Both the position numbers and the translations under genes were made by a program. From assembly GCA_003265885.1 (NCBI GenBank), contig QFBQ01000010.1:1-39756 (forward strand): DNA of 39,756 nucleotides. The letters are read 5' to 3'. The stretch's first letter is position 1, and each line of letters begins with the position of its first letter. Shown here one piece after another: positions 8,953-16,689 of this stretch. The notes beneath the pieces are model-generated. The model saw only the letters and a program-made list of their open reading frames with translations, was not told the DNA's origin and searched no databases. The stretch comes from Candidatus Marinamargulisbacteria bacterium SCGC AG-343-D04 (GTDB taxonomy: Bacteria; Margulisbacteria; Marinamargulisbacteria; GCA-2716485; GCA-002719695).

Positions 8953-9187
8953 TGTGGAATTCAGTAGAAAAAATGTCTTAGAAAATCAGTGGAAATGGTC
9001 ACGAAAATCTTCTAGAAGAGGCAGGTATTTACTACGTTCTTTAACGGGAAGCACCTTTCCGAATAGGGAATCTTTAAATAATAAAGGAAGCAAATCATTA
9101 AAGGACATGCTGGAGTCATGTTGTAAGCTATTAAAGGAAAAGTTGTTTAAATGCATTTCTAAAGATACCCACTTTAGAGATTTTTAA
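8953..9187 (+). CDS. Doubtful small ORF in the gap before sodC
   Basis: An open frame of about 100 codons runs to a TAA at 9187, beginning at 8885 inside the divergent gene or, more plausibly, at a GTG at 8953. The translation is Lys/Arg/Ser-rich, with Cys residues in the last 30 residues. No ribosome-binding site or family signature was found. The 350-base stretch 8925-9274 otherwise holds only the divergent promoter region and the sodC leader. It may be a small basic protein or chance. Confidence 0.2.
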
Positions 9188-9274
9188 ACCAAGAGAGGAG
9201 TAAGAGGCTCTTTTGAAATGGTAAGAATTCAATTAAACTTATAGTAGATACATCATAAATAGAGGAGAAAATGA

Positions 9275-9817
9275 ATGAGAAAAACAAAGATAATATCTTT
9301 ATGTTTGAGTTTAATAGTAGTTCTAACAGGATGTTTGCCAGAAAGTTCAGATAAAATAGGTCAAAAAGCGATAGCTACCTTACAGTCTCTCAATATGTCA
9401 CAGGTCTCAGGAATTGTGGTGTTTGAGCAGTTAGAAGGAAAAGTGAAGGTGACGGCTAAAGTAAAGGGGTTAAATCCAAATGCAAAGCATGGATTTCATG
9501 TTCATCACTTTGGAGATTTAAGTAAGGATGACGGAACAAAAGCGGGAGGGCATTATAATCCGGAAGGGCATGATCATGGATTACCTCCAAGTCAAGAACG
9601 CCATGCCGGATCATTTGGAAATATTCAAACAGATAGTGCAGGAAATGCAATATTTTCTATGGAAGATGAAACCATATCTATATCAGGAGATAAAAATCCT
9701 ATTTTAGGAAGATCTGTTATTATTCATGCAAAGGAAGATGATGGGGGACAACCCTCAGGAAATGCTGGGAAACGTATTGCAGGCGGTGTTATTGGCTTAA
9801 AATATATAGATCAGTAA
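9275..9817 (+). CDS. sodC: Lipoprotein superoxide dismutase, Cu/Zn family, atypical metal site
   Basis: SodC-type enzymes dismutate superoxide outside the cytoplasm. The 180-residue protein starts with a lipoprotein signal peptide (lipobox LTGC, Cys20), after AGAGGAGAAA just upstream. Copper ligands are visible as H75 and H77 (GFHVHH), the bridging H93 (GGHYNP) and H151 (IIHAKEDD). H101 and H110 fill the usual zinc positions, but the zinc-ligand Asp of HAGDxGN is Ser113 (HAGSFGN). The two Cys of the conserved disulfide are also absent (no Cys after residue 20), while the catalytic-channel Arg (R167) is kept. Its stop overlaps the dipeptidase start, so it is co-transcribed with the amino-acid genes. 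The family is certain; activity is less so. Confidence 0.88.
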   Translation: MRKTKIISLCLSLIVVLTGCLPESSDKIGQKAIATLQSLNMSQVSGIVVFEQLEGKVKVTAKVKGLNPNAKHGFHVHHFGDLSKDDGTKAGGHYNPEGHDHGLPPSQERHAGSFGNIQTDSAGNAIFSMEDETISISGDKNPILGRSVIIHAKEDDGGQPSGNAGKRIAGGVIGLKYIDQ

Positions 9818-11184
9818 TGAAAGAGATTTTGGCATTTATCGAAGATAACAAAGATCATTCTTTAGTTGAATTATTTGATTTTTTACGTATAAAAAGTATT
9901 TCAACAGCAGAAGAAAATAAACAAGATGTTAGAGATTGTGCAGAGTTTTTAAAAAAACATTTAATAGATATAGGCTTGTCTAATACTGAAATATTAGAAA
10001 CAAAGGGACATCCTATTGTGTACAGTGAATATATTCAGTCAAAAGAGCTTCCAACAGTATTAATTTACGGCCATTACGATGTTCAGCCTCCGGACCCCTA
10101 TGAGTTATGGGTATCAGATCCCTTTCAACCTGAAATTCGAGGAGAGCATATTTTTGCGAGAGGTATTTCGGATGATAAAGGGCAATTGTTTTGTCATGTA
10201 AAGGCGATAGAAAGCATGTTGAAGTGCAAGGGGGCGTTACCTGTAAACATAAAATTATTATTTGAAGGGGAAGAAGAAATAGGGAGTGAACATTTACCAG
10301 AGTTTATAGAAGAAAATAAAGAGAAATTATCCGCAGATGTTGCGGTTATTTCCGATACGCCGATGGTGAATAGAGATCAACCGGCATTATGTTTTTCTGT
10401 AAGAGGGATGATCTATTGCGAGTTGGAATTAACTGGCCCTAATAAAGATTTGCATTCGGGCCAATATGGAGGTTTTGTACAAAATCCTATTCAGGCATTA
10501 GCGCAGATGATCACACGATTAAAAGACGAGAATGACGTGGTTCAGATTCCAGGGTTTTATGATGATGTTGAAGGGCCATCTTCATTAGAAAAAGAAAGTT
10601 TAAATAAGTTGATTTCAGAGGAAAATAAAATTTTAGAGCAGTTAGACTGCGAAGTTTTTGTTGGCGATGAGACAAAGTCGGTTGCTGAGAAAAAGTGTGT
10701 TTATCCTACATTTGATTGTAATGGGATTTATGGAGGGTATACAGATCCAGGGGCCAAAACCATTATTCCGTCAAAAGCCACGGCAAAAATGAGTATGCGT
10801 TTAACGGCAAAGCAAGATCCATATAAGATTTTAGAGTCCTTTAAGGCTTATTTGAAAGAGATTACACCTCCTGGTATCAAAAGTAAGTTAACTGTCATGA
10901 ATATAGCTAATCCGGCGAAGATGGATACTGAAAGCCTCTTTATGAAAGCGGCTTATGATGCATTTTCTTCTGTACATAAAAATCCACCTTTATTTATTGG
11001 AGAAGGGGGGACTATCCCGGTAGTTGCAGATTTTCAGCATATATTGGGTATAGATACGGTGATGATGGGCTTTAATTGCCCAGATGATGATATTCATTCG
11101 CCTAACGAAAGAATGTTGGTGGATGGGTTTATGAATGGCATAAAAACGTCGGCTTATTTTTTAAACGCCCTTGGTAAGCGTTAA
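9817..11184 (+). CDS. M20 family metallodipeptidase (CNDP-like)
   Basis: The 455-residue cytosolic enzyme belongs to the M20 peptidase clan, in the carnosinase/CNDP-like dipeptidase group. Two-metal ligands and catalytic residues are visible: H86-x-D88 (GHYDVQPP), D120 (ISDDKG), catalytic E153-E154 (EGEEEIGS), D180 (ISDTP), and a late His in DDIHSPNE. The dimerisation lid domain occupies about residues 205-330. The start overlaps the sodC stop by one base and the stop overlaps the next start by one base, so all three genes form one translational unit. Family members hydrolyse dipeptides; exact specificity cannot be read from sequence. Confidence 0.88.
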   Translation: MKEILAFIEDNKDHSLVELFDFLRIKSISTAEENKQDVRDCAEFLKKHLIDIGLSNTEILETKGHPIVYSEYIQSKELPTVLIYGHYDVQPPDPYELWVSDPFQPEIRGEHIFARGISDDKGQLFCHVKAIESMLKCKGALPVNIKLLFEGEEEIGSEHLPEFIEENKEKLSADVAVISDTPMVNRDQPALCFSVRGMIYCELELTGPNKDLHSGQYGGFVQNPIQALAQMITRLKDENDVVQIPGFYDDVEGPSSLEKESLNKLISEENKILEQLDCEVFVGDETKSVAEKKCVYPTFDCNGIYGGYTDPGAKTIIPSKATAKMSMRLTAKQDPYKILESFKAYLKEITPPGIKSKLTVMNIANPAKMDTESLFMKAAYDAFSSVHKNPPLFIGEGGTIPVVADFQHILGIDTVMMGFNCPDDDIHSPNERMLVDGFMNGIKTSAYFLNALGKR

Positions 11185-12131
11185 TGACTGTCCCATTTTA
11201 TAGTAATCAAGATATTGTGGACAACATCTCGATGAAAGAGGCTGTTGAGCTTGTAGAAAAGGCTTTTTGTGATTATGCGCAGAACAAAAGCAAGATGCCA
11301 GAAAAGATATATTTAAATTTGCCAGAATTTCATGGCGATTTTAGGGCGATGCCGGCCTATGATAGCCGTTATAATATAGCGGGCGTTAAGTGGGTTAATT
11401 CACACGCTCAAAATGTTAAAAAGAATATGGCAAGTGTGTCTGCAATGTTGTTGGTGAATAGTCCAGAGACAGGACTGCCCTTAGCTATAGTTGAGGCCTC
11501 GGAATTAACTGCTATCCGGACAGGGGCAGCAGGCGCGGTAGCGGTCAAATATTGCACGCCTAAAACGGCAAAATCGATAGCCTTTGTTGGGGCAGGGGTT
11601 CAAGCCAGGTATCAATATGAGTGTATTAGAGAAATTAGGTCGATAGAGTCTGTCACAATTATGGATGTTCATGAGGCTACAGCTCAAAAACTGTATACGT
11701 TTATTAAAGAGAAAGATAGTTGTGATGTGCAGATATGTACCGACATTGAAGAAGCAACAAAAGATAGAGATATTATTGTGACGAGCACACCAGTAAAAAG
11801 CCCTATTTTGGATAAAGGTCATGTAGGGGCTCATACGCATATCAATGCCATTGGGGCAGATGCACCGGGAAAGCAAGAATGTTCGATAGACTTAATCAAA
11901 TCATCACAAATCATAGTGGATGATACAGATCAAGCGATGCATTCAGGAGACATCAATACAGCTGTTCAAGATAAAGTGTTTTTAAAACAAGAGATACTCT
12001 CAACATTGGGAGAATTGCTCCTAGATTCTTCTTTAATTGATGTAAATCAACGCAGTCTATTTGATTCTACAGGGCTAGCTGTACAAGATATGGCAATGGC
12101 AGGATATTTTTTAGAAAAAATTAGAGGATAG
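11184..12131 (+). CDS. Ornithine cyclodeaminase / alanine dehydrogenase family (mu-crystallin fold)
   Basis: The 315-residue protein has the family's dinucleotide-binding motif VGAGVQA (135-141), substrate-binding K69 (GVKW) and R112 (IRTGAAGA), and D226 in GADAPGKQE, the catalytic Asp position. The family includes ornithine cyclodeaminase, archaeal-type alanine dehydrogenase and related imine reductases, which sequence alone separates poorly. It follows a dipeptidase and faces an alanine symporter gene across a convergent gap. I therefore favour an alanine dehydrogenase role, but this is inference. Confidence 0.85.
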   Translation: MTVPFYSNQDIVDNISMKEAVELVEKAFCDYAQNKSKMPEKIYLNLPEFHGDFRAMPAYDSRYNIAGVKWVNSHAQNVKKNMASVSAMLLVNSPETGLPLAIVEASELTAIRTGAAGAVAVKYCTPKTAKSIAFVGAGVQARYQYECIREIRSIESVTIMDVHEATAQKLYTFIKEKDSCDVQICTDIEEATKDRDIIVTSTPVKSPILDKGHVGAHTHINAIGADAPGKQECSIDLIKSSQIIVDDTDQAMHSGDINTAVQDKVFLKQEILSTLGELLLDSSLIDVNQRSLFDSTGLAVQDMAMAGYFLEKIRG

Positions 12132-12185
12132 CTTTTTTCATTTAGAGAGACCGTTCTATTTCTGTATTCAATATCATTCAAAAGG

Positions 12186-12261
12186 GGCAGTAGGCCCAAA
12201 TATATAGGTCACAGAGGATGATTAGTAGGTGTCTAAGACCCTCCTCCATGACCATATATAA
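12186..12261 (-). terminator. Double hairpin in the convergent gap, best paired on the minus strand
   Basis: Arms 12208-12219 and 12243-12254 pair over 12 positions. Two of these are mismatches if read as plus-strand RNA but G-U wobbles as minus-strand RNA. About six further A-T pairs extend outward past one bulged base. Beyond it, 12186-12198 (GGGC...GCCC) is a second small hairpin followed, on the minus strand, by CTTTTG. The wobble pattern suggests it terminates the AGCS symporter transcript. Confidence 0.45.
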
Positions 12262-12264
12262 ACT

Positions 12265-14145
12265 TTATTTATAAACTTTAATTTCTCCAGCGTTTAACTT
12301 TTTAAAGTAGTCCTTAGTCCAATGAGACACTTTTCCAGATAAGAGAAAGAGTGCAATCATATTAGGAACAACCAGAAGTCCAATCATGAGATCAGAAAAG
12401 TTGATTACGTTAGTGAGTGGTTGAACAGACCCCACAATAATAAGTACAACAAATAAGAACTTATAGTACAGAATAGATTTCTTTCCAAATAAGAAATGAG
12501 ACGCTGTTTCTCCGTAGTAGCTCCAGGTGATGATAGTCGAAAAGGCAAAGAATAGAACGGAGAACGTTATGAAAACAGACCCAAAGCCCTTGAAAAAGTG
12601 ATCAAATGAGGCTGTTGTTAAGGCAATTCCAGATAATTTTCGTACCGGTTCTATAGTGTCTATATACCACTGCGTGTCATGGCTATTAGCACTAAATTGA
12701 AGTGTTATGTCTTCTTTGGGTAAGTCTCCATGGATATGAATGATAGCACTTTGCCACAAGCCACTTTTGTTAAAGTGTTCAATCGTGATATTTTTGTTGC
12801 TAAAGACAGAATCTGAATCAACTTCTCCTAATAGGCCATGAGTTTTAGAGAGAATTTTTAAGGACATATCACCTTTCTTTTTAAAATATGAAAAGCGTAA
12901 CACATTATCCGTATTTTTGATGTTAAAGACAGAAAACGGAGGGACTTCAGATGGTGTGCCAGAAATAAGAAGAGCCTTATCTCCAGAAATATGAGATCTG
13001 AACGGATCAGAATCTAGTGGTAAATCATCTTTTTGTACAACCGATACATGACGGGTTAATTGTTGTTCATAGAGTGGGTGTTCAAAGGATTTGGTATAGG
13101 AGTTACTACTCTGATACATATGTGTTCCATAATTCCCACTCAGAATAATAACAAGAGCTGTAGCGGTACATACAATAATAGTATCGATAAGTGGCCCTAA
13201 TGAGGCAACTATTCCTTCGCGAACAGGATAGTCTGTTTTAACGGCAGCATGAGCAATAGCTGCAGATCCAAGACCTGCTTCATTAGAAAAGATAGCGCGT
13301 CTAATTCCTGCAAGTATGACAGGAATCAAACCTCCCGCAGCAGCTTGTCCAGAAAAAGCATCAGACAATATGATTTGAATAGCAGAAGGAATAAGATGTA
13401 GATTTAAAATGCAAATAAGAAGAGCACATCCAATATAGACGACACACATTCCTGGAACAATTTTAGAGGCAACATTCCCGATACGTTTAATACCTCCGAT
13501 GATAACAGTGCATGCAAGGATAAAGAGGATAACTCCCGTTAATAGTTTAGGGACATGATAGTACTCATGTAGGGCGGCGGCGGCTTGGTTGGACTGAAAG
13601 AGAGCTGCTGCACCAAAAGAGGCGAGGCAAATAGCAATCGCATAAAACAAGGCTAAAGGCTTAAACTTTAGACCGAGACCTTTTGTAATATAATACATAG
13701 GCCCTCCGTGTACGACATCACTATCTTTCTCAATTTCTCTATAATGTGTTCCTAAGGTACACTCTGTATATTTGGTAGCCATTCCAAAAAGACCAATAAT
13801 CCACATCCAAAAAATGGCTCCTGGACCACCTAATCCAATTGCTATAGCAACTCCAGCGATATTTCCAAGACCTATAGTTGCAGATAAAGCAGCTGACAAG
13901 GCCTGGAAATGAGTGATTTGCCCTTTTTCTTCAGGGTTATCATATTTTCCAGAAACTAAAGAAAGAGCATGAGGGAAACACTTAAACTGAATAAATCCCA
14001 ATCGAAATGTAAAGTAGATGCATCCTAATAAGCAAAGTAAGGCAACGGGCCAGTTCCAAACCATACCTACGGATATTTCAAGAAAATGACCAAAATTCTG
14101 AAAAAGATACGATGGAAAAGTAAAAATACTATTTAAAAATTTCAT
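12265..14145 (-). CDS. AGCS family sodium:alanine symporter with large soluble insertion
   Basis: The protein carries the AGCS (amino acid carrier, Na+:alanine/glycine symporter) hallmarks: IGLGNIAGVA (92-101), GGPGAIFWMW (106-115), the KYTE-x-TLG loop, and FSNEAGLGSA (286-295). At 626 residues it is longer than the usual 450-540. The excess lies at about residues 340-500, where a hydrophilic, beta-rich stretch interrupts the membrane region between the helix ending ILSGNYG and the segment SGIALT. About ten membrane helices remain. AGGGGAAT precedes the ATG at six to eight bases. It is divergent from gmk and convergent with the cyclodeaminase gene. The transporter call is firm; the inserted domain is unrecognised. 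Confidence 0.92.
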   Translation of the reverse strand: MKFLNSIFTFPSYLFQNFGHFLEISVGMVWNWPVALLCLLGCIYFTFRLGFIQFKCFPHALSLVSGKYDNPEEKGQITHFQALSAALSATIGLGNIAGVAIAIGLGGPGAIFWMWIIGLFGMATKYTECTLGTHYREIEKDSDVVHGGPMYYITKGLGLKFKPLALFYAIAICLASFGAAALFQSNQAAAALHEYYHVPKLLTGVILFILACTVIIGGIKRIGNVASKIVPGMCVVYIGCALLICILNLHLIPSAIQIILSDAFSGQAAAGGLIPVILAGIRRAIFSNEAGLGSAAIAHAAVKTDYPVREGIVASLGPLIDTIIVCTATALVIILSGNYGTHMYQSSNSYTKSFEHPLYEQQLTRHVSVVQKDDLPLDSDPFRSHISGDKALLISGTPSEVPPFSVFNIKNTDNVLRFSYFKKKGDMSLKILSKTHGLLGEVDSDSVFSNKNITIEHFNKSGLWQSAIIHIHGDLPKEDITLQFSANSHDTQWYIDTIEPVRKLSGIALTTASFDHFFKGFGSVFITFSVLFFAFSTIITWSYYGETASHFLFGKKSILYYKFLFVVLIIVGSVQPLTNVINFSDLMIGLLVVPNMIALFLLSGKVSHWTKDYFKKLNAGEIKVYK

Positions 14146-14178
14146 ATATTCCCCTTTATGATATTTTGTTTATTTTAA

Positions 14179-14197
14179 GATAAATTTAATATTTATC
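14179..14197. repeat. Short perfect inverted repeat between AGCS and gmk
   Basis: GATAAAT-TTAAT-ATTTATC is a perfect seven-base inverted repeat in the 85-base divergent intergenic region. It could be an operator for either gene or an AT-rich coincidence. No clear paired -35/-10 was found here. Confidence 0.25.
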
Positions 14198-14230
14198 AAT
14201 TAAGTAATTGTATAGTAAAATTACTAAAAT

Positions 14231-14797
14231 ATGAATAGAGATAAATCTAAAATAATTATAATTTCTGGACCATCTGGTGTGGGAAAAGGAACTATTATTT
14301 CGAAAATTTTAAAAGAAGTAGATTTTTTAGAGCTTGCCACTTCGGCAACAACTCGACAAAAAAGAAAAGGGGAGAGAGATAACAAAGAGTATTATTTTTT
14401 AAGTGAAAAAGAGTTTTCTCTACATATAGACAGTGATGGTTTTCTTGAGTGGTGTCATGTGCATCAGGCTAAATATGGAACATTAAAAAGTGAAGTAGAT
14501 CGGATTAACAGTAATAATAAAATTGTTCTTTTAGAAATAGATACACAAGGAGCAAAAAAAATAAAAAAGGCAGTGCCAAATGCCCTGTTTATTTTTATTG
14601 CCCCCCCTTCATTAGATGCTCTTAATGAGCGTCTCGTGAATCGTAACACAGAGTCTTCGGAAGACTTAACTAAACGTTTGAAAACGGCTGAAGAGGAAAT
14701 TAAGCAAACAGAACTCTATGACTTTGTAGTGATTAATGATATAGTTAGCGACGCTACAGATCAGATAGTAGCAGTAGTAAGAAAAAGATTTGAATAA
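14231..14797 (+). CDS. gmk: Guanylate kinase
   Basis: Gmk phosphorylates GMP to GDP. The 188-residue protein has the P-loop GPSGVGKGT (13-21) and the GMP-binding ATSATTRQKR-x-GE region at about residues 37-48. YYFLSEKEF, FLEWCHVH and YGT follow in the expected order, and the lid Arg residues occur in NERLVNR. It starts the gmk-rpoZ-coaBC cluster, a widespread bacterial gene order. No strong ribosome-binding site precedes the ATG. Confidence 0.96.
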   Translation: MNRDKSKIIIISGPSGVGKGTIISKILKEVDFLELATSATTRQKRKGERDNKEYYFLSEKEFSLHIDSDGFLEWCHVHQAKYGTLKSEVDRINSNNKIVLLEIDTQGAKKIKKAVPNALFIFIAPPSLDALNERLVNRNTESSEDLTKRLKTAEEEIKQTELYDFVVINDIVSDATDQIVAVVRKRFE

Positions 14798-14810
14798 TTT
14801 AGGAGTAATC

Positions 14811-15167
14811 ATGAGCTCAGAAAATAATAATCAAAAAATAAGTATAAACGCTCTTTTAGAGAAGTTTCCAAATCGTTTTTTCCTTTCATCCGCGTTATCC
14901 AAAAGAGCGCGTCAAATTGCTGAAGGCGAAAAAGTATTGATTGATATTGAGGATGATGGGTATGTAGATCCTATTTTTATAGCAATAAAAGAATTTGAGG
15001 CCGGTTTCATTTCTGCATCTCTAATGGAAGCTGTAGATGACGAAGTTGAATTACTTGAAAAATTAGATAAAAGCTTAGACGAAAAACTAGAGGATAAAGA
15101 AGAGAAAGAGTCTGGTAGTAAAACAAAAGAAAAAGAATCCAAAAGATCAAAAAGTAAATCATTATAA
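14811..15167 (+). CDS. rpoZ: RNA polymerase omega subunit
   Basis: Omega assists assembly of RNA polymerase by chaperoning beta-prime. The conserved core is visible at residues 10-60: NRFFLSSALSKRARQIAEG and the later IAIKEFEAG. I chose the ATG at 14811 because AGGAG lies six bases upstream; an in-frame ATG at 14790 inside gmk lacks such a site. The C-terminal 40 residues are a highly charged Lys/Glu/Ser tail without a defined fold. It lies between gmk and coaBC, the usual context. Confidence 0.9.
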   Translation: MSSENNNQKISINALLEKFPNRFFLSSALSKRARQIAEGEKVLIDIEDDGYVDPIFIAIKEFEAGFISASLMEAVDDEVELLEKLDKSLDEKLEDKEEKESGSKTKEKESKRSKSKSL

Positions 15168-15168
15168 A

Positions 15169-16317
15169 ATGTCTTGTCATGTTTTATATGGCATAGCTGG
15201 AAGCATTGCCGCATATAAAGCTCCTGAAATAGTTCGTCAATTAAAGAAATCAGGCTACTCTGTTACATGTATTTTAACAAAGTCTGCTGAAAAGTTTGTG
15301 TCACGTTTTACCTTAGAAAATGTTTCAGAAGAAAAATGTTATACAGATAAAGAGTTTTGGCGCGAACAAAATATTCATATCCATTTAACTAGAAAAAGCG
15401 ATATTTTATTAATGGCGCCAGTGACGGCGAATACAGTCTCAAAGTGTGCCCATGGTATTGCCGATAATCTATTATTAAATTGTTTCCTTTCCTTCAAAGG
15501 TCCCGTCATAATGGCGCCTGCTATGCATGCAGAAATGTTCGAGAATGTTGCAATACAAGACAATATAAGTCTGTTGAAAGATAGAGGGGTATATATTGCA
15601 GGTCCAATAGAAGGGGAATTATTATCTCAGGATTTAGGGGTGGGTAGAATGATAGAGCCAGAAACGCTTGTAGAGTGTCTATCGGTAGCACGTTTTCCAG
15701 CATTATCTCTGAAAAATAAAAAAATACTCATCAGTTCAGGGGGAACGACAGAGTCTTTGGATCCAGTAAGAGTGATTACGAATAAATCTACTGGGCAATT
15801 AGGAAAAGCATTGAGTAATATGGCACATTTATATTCTGCAGATGTAACGATGATATCTGCAGGTGATGTGTCGTCTATTGGATTTAAGTACCAGATAGAA
15901 AAAACAGCATCAGGTATGCATGACGCACTTCATCATTCCATAAAGAGTCATGATGTATTGGTGATGACAGCGGCGATTTCAGATTTTATTCCAGAATATT
16001 CTGAGAAAAAAATTCGTAGGAAAGACAACGCACTGTCTGTATCATTTAAAGCATCTTCAGATATTTTGAAATCGCTGAGTGAACAAAAAAAAGAGAGAGT
16101 GTTTATTGGGTGCTGCTTAGCAGATGAAGATACCCTTATTGAAACAGCTATTCAAAAATGTAAGGAAAAAAATTGTGATTACATTATTGCCAATACAGCC
16201 TCTAATTTTGGGAATTCCAAACGTGATTTTACGGTTGTCTCTAAAGAAAAAGAGCTTGATTCATACTCAGGGGTGAGTGTACAAGAAATGGCTTATAGAA
16301 TATTAAGTCTAGTGTAA
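15169..16317 (+). CDS. coaBC: Bifunctional CoaBC (phosphopantothenoylcysteine decarboxylase / synthetase)
   Basis: CoaBC ligates cysteine to 4'-phosphopantothenate (CoaB) and decarboxylates the product (CoaC, FMN-dependent) in coenzyme A synthesis. The 382-residue length fits. The flavodoxin-like CoaC half has GSIAAYK (11-17), catalytic-type H70 and the APVTANT FMN loop. The E. coli-type PxMNxxMW motif reads PAMHAEMF (H120) and the ACGD motif reads LSQD (S153), so Asn and Cys of the classic active site are replaced. The CoaB half has SGGTTESLDPVR (190-201), N205 and KKIRRK. The gene begins two bases after the rpoZ stop. The family call is certain; the CoaC variation is notable. Confidence 0.93.
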   Translation: MSCHVLYGIAGSIAAYKAPEIVRQLKKSGYSVTCILTKSAEKFVSRFTLENVSEEKCYTDKEFWREQNIHIHLTRKSDILLMAPVTANTVSKCAHGIADNLLLNCFLSFKGPVIMAPAMHAEMFENVAIQDNISLLKDRGVYIAGPIEGELLSQDLGVGRMIEPETLVECLSVARFPALSLKNKKILISSGGTTESLDPVRVITNKSTGQLGKALSNMAHLYSADVTMISAGDVSSIGFKYQIEKTASGMHDALHHSIKSHDVLVMTAAISDFIPEYSEKKIRRKDNALSVSFKASSDILKSLSEQKKERVFIGCCLADEDTLIETAIQKCKEKNCDYIIANTASNFGNSKRDFTVVSKEKELDSYSGVSVQEMAYRILSLV

Positions 16318-16323
16318 GAGTGT

Positions 16324-16503
16324 TTATGTTGATTTTTTAGAATCTGTATCTTTTTCAGATCCTTCTTCTTCCGCTTCTTTAAGACCTTTTTCAAATTCTT
16401 TTTTTGCAAGACCTAGAGACTTCGCAAATTTAGGAATAGCAGCAGAACCAAATAATACTAAAATAATAACAGCAATAACAATTATTTCTTTTGACCCAAA
16501 CAT
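16324..16503 (-). CDS. tatA: Sec-independent translocase subunit TatA
   Basis: This 59-residue protein has the TatA layout: a short N-terminal periplasmic stub with Glu6, one hydrophobic helix (IIVIAVIILVLFGSAA), the FG hinge, and an amphipathic helix (KFAKSLGLAKKEFEKG). An acidic tail rich in Glu, Asp and Lys follows. AAAGGAG lies nine bases before the ATG. It is the third tat gene after tatC and the tatB-like gene and ends seven bases from the convergent coaBC stop. TatA oligomers form the pore for folded twin-arginine proteins. Confidence 0.85.
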   Translation of the reverse strand: MFGSKEIIVIAVIILVLFGSAAIPKFAKSLGLAKKEFEKGLKEAEEEGSEKDTDSKKST

Positions 16504-16521
16504 TGTTAAACATCTCCTTTT

Positions 16522-16689
16522 TTATTTATCATAAATATCAATTTCATTACTAATCTTTTTCCACATTGTTTCAATTTTTTTAACAAACCGAACACATTTC
16601 TTAATGACAATTGGATAATCTTCCGGTTTAATACATACAATTGCAATAGCAATTATAACAATCCATTCTAAAAATCCAAAATTAAACAT
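16522..16689 (-). CDS. tatB: TatB-like translocase subunit, very short
   Basis: The 55-residue protein starts MFNFGFLEW, like the MFDIGF-x-E start of TatB, has one hydrophobic helix, then KPEDYPIVIKK in place of the common GP-x-x-LP hinge, and an amphipathic basic helix. Its ATG overlaps the tatC stop by eight bases with GGGAA just upstream. Typical TatB proteins are 80-170 residues, so the long C-terminal region is missing. It may act as TatB or as a second TatA-type subunit; the N-terminus and position beside tatC favour TatB. Confidence 0.7.
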   Translation of the reverse strand: MFNFGFLEWIVIIAIAIVCIKPEDYPIVIKKCVRFVKKIETMWKKISNEIDIYDK

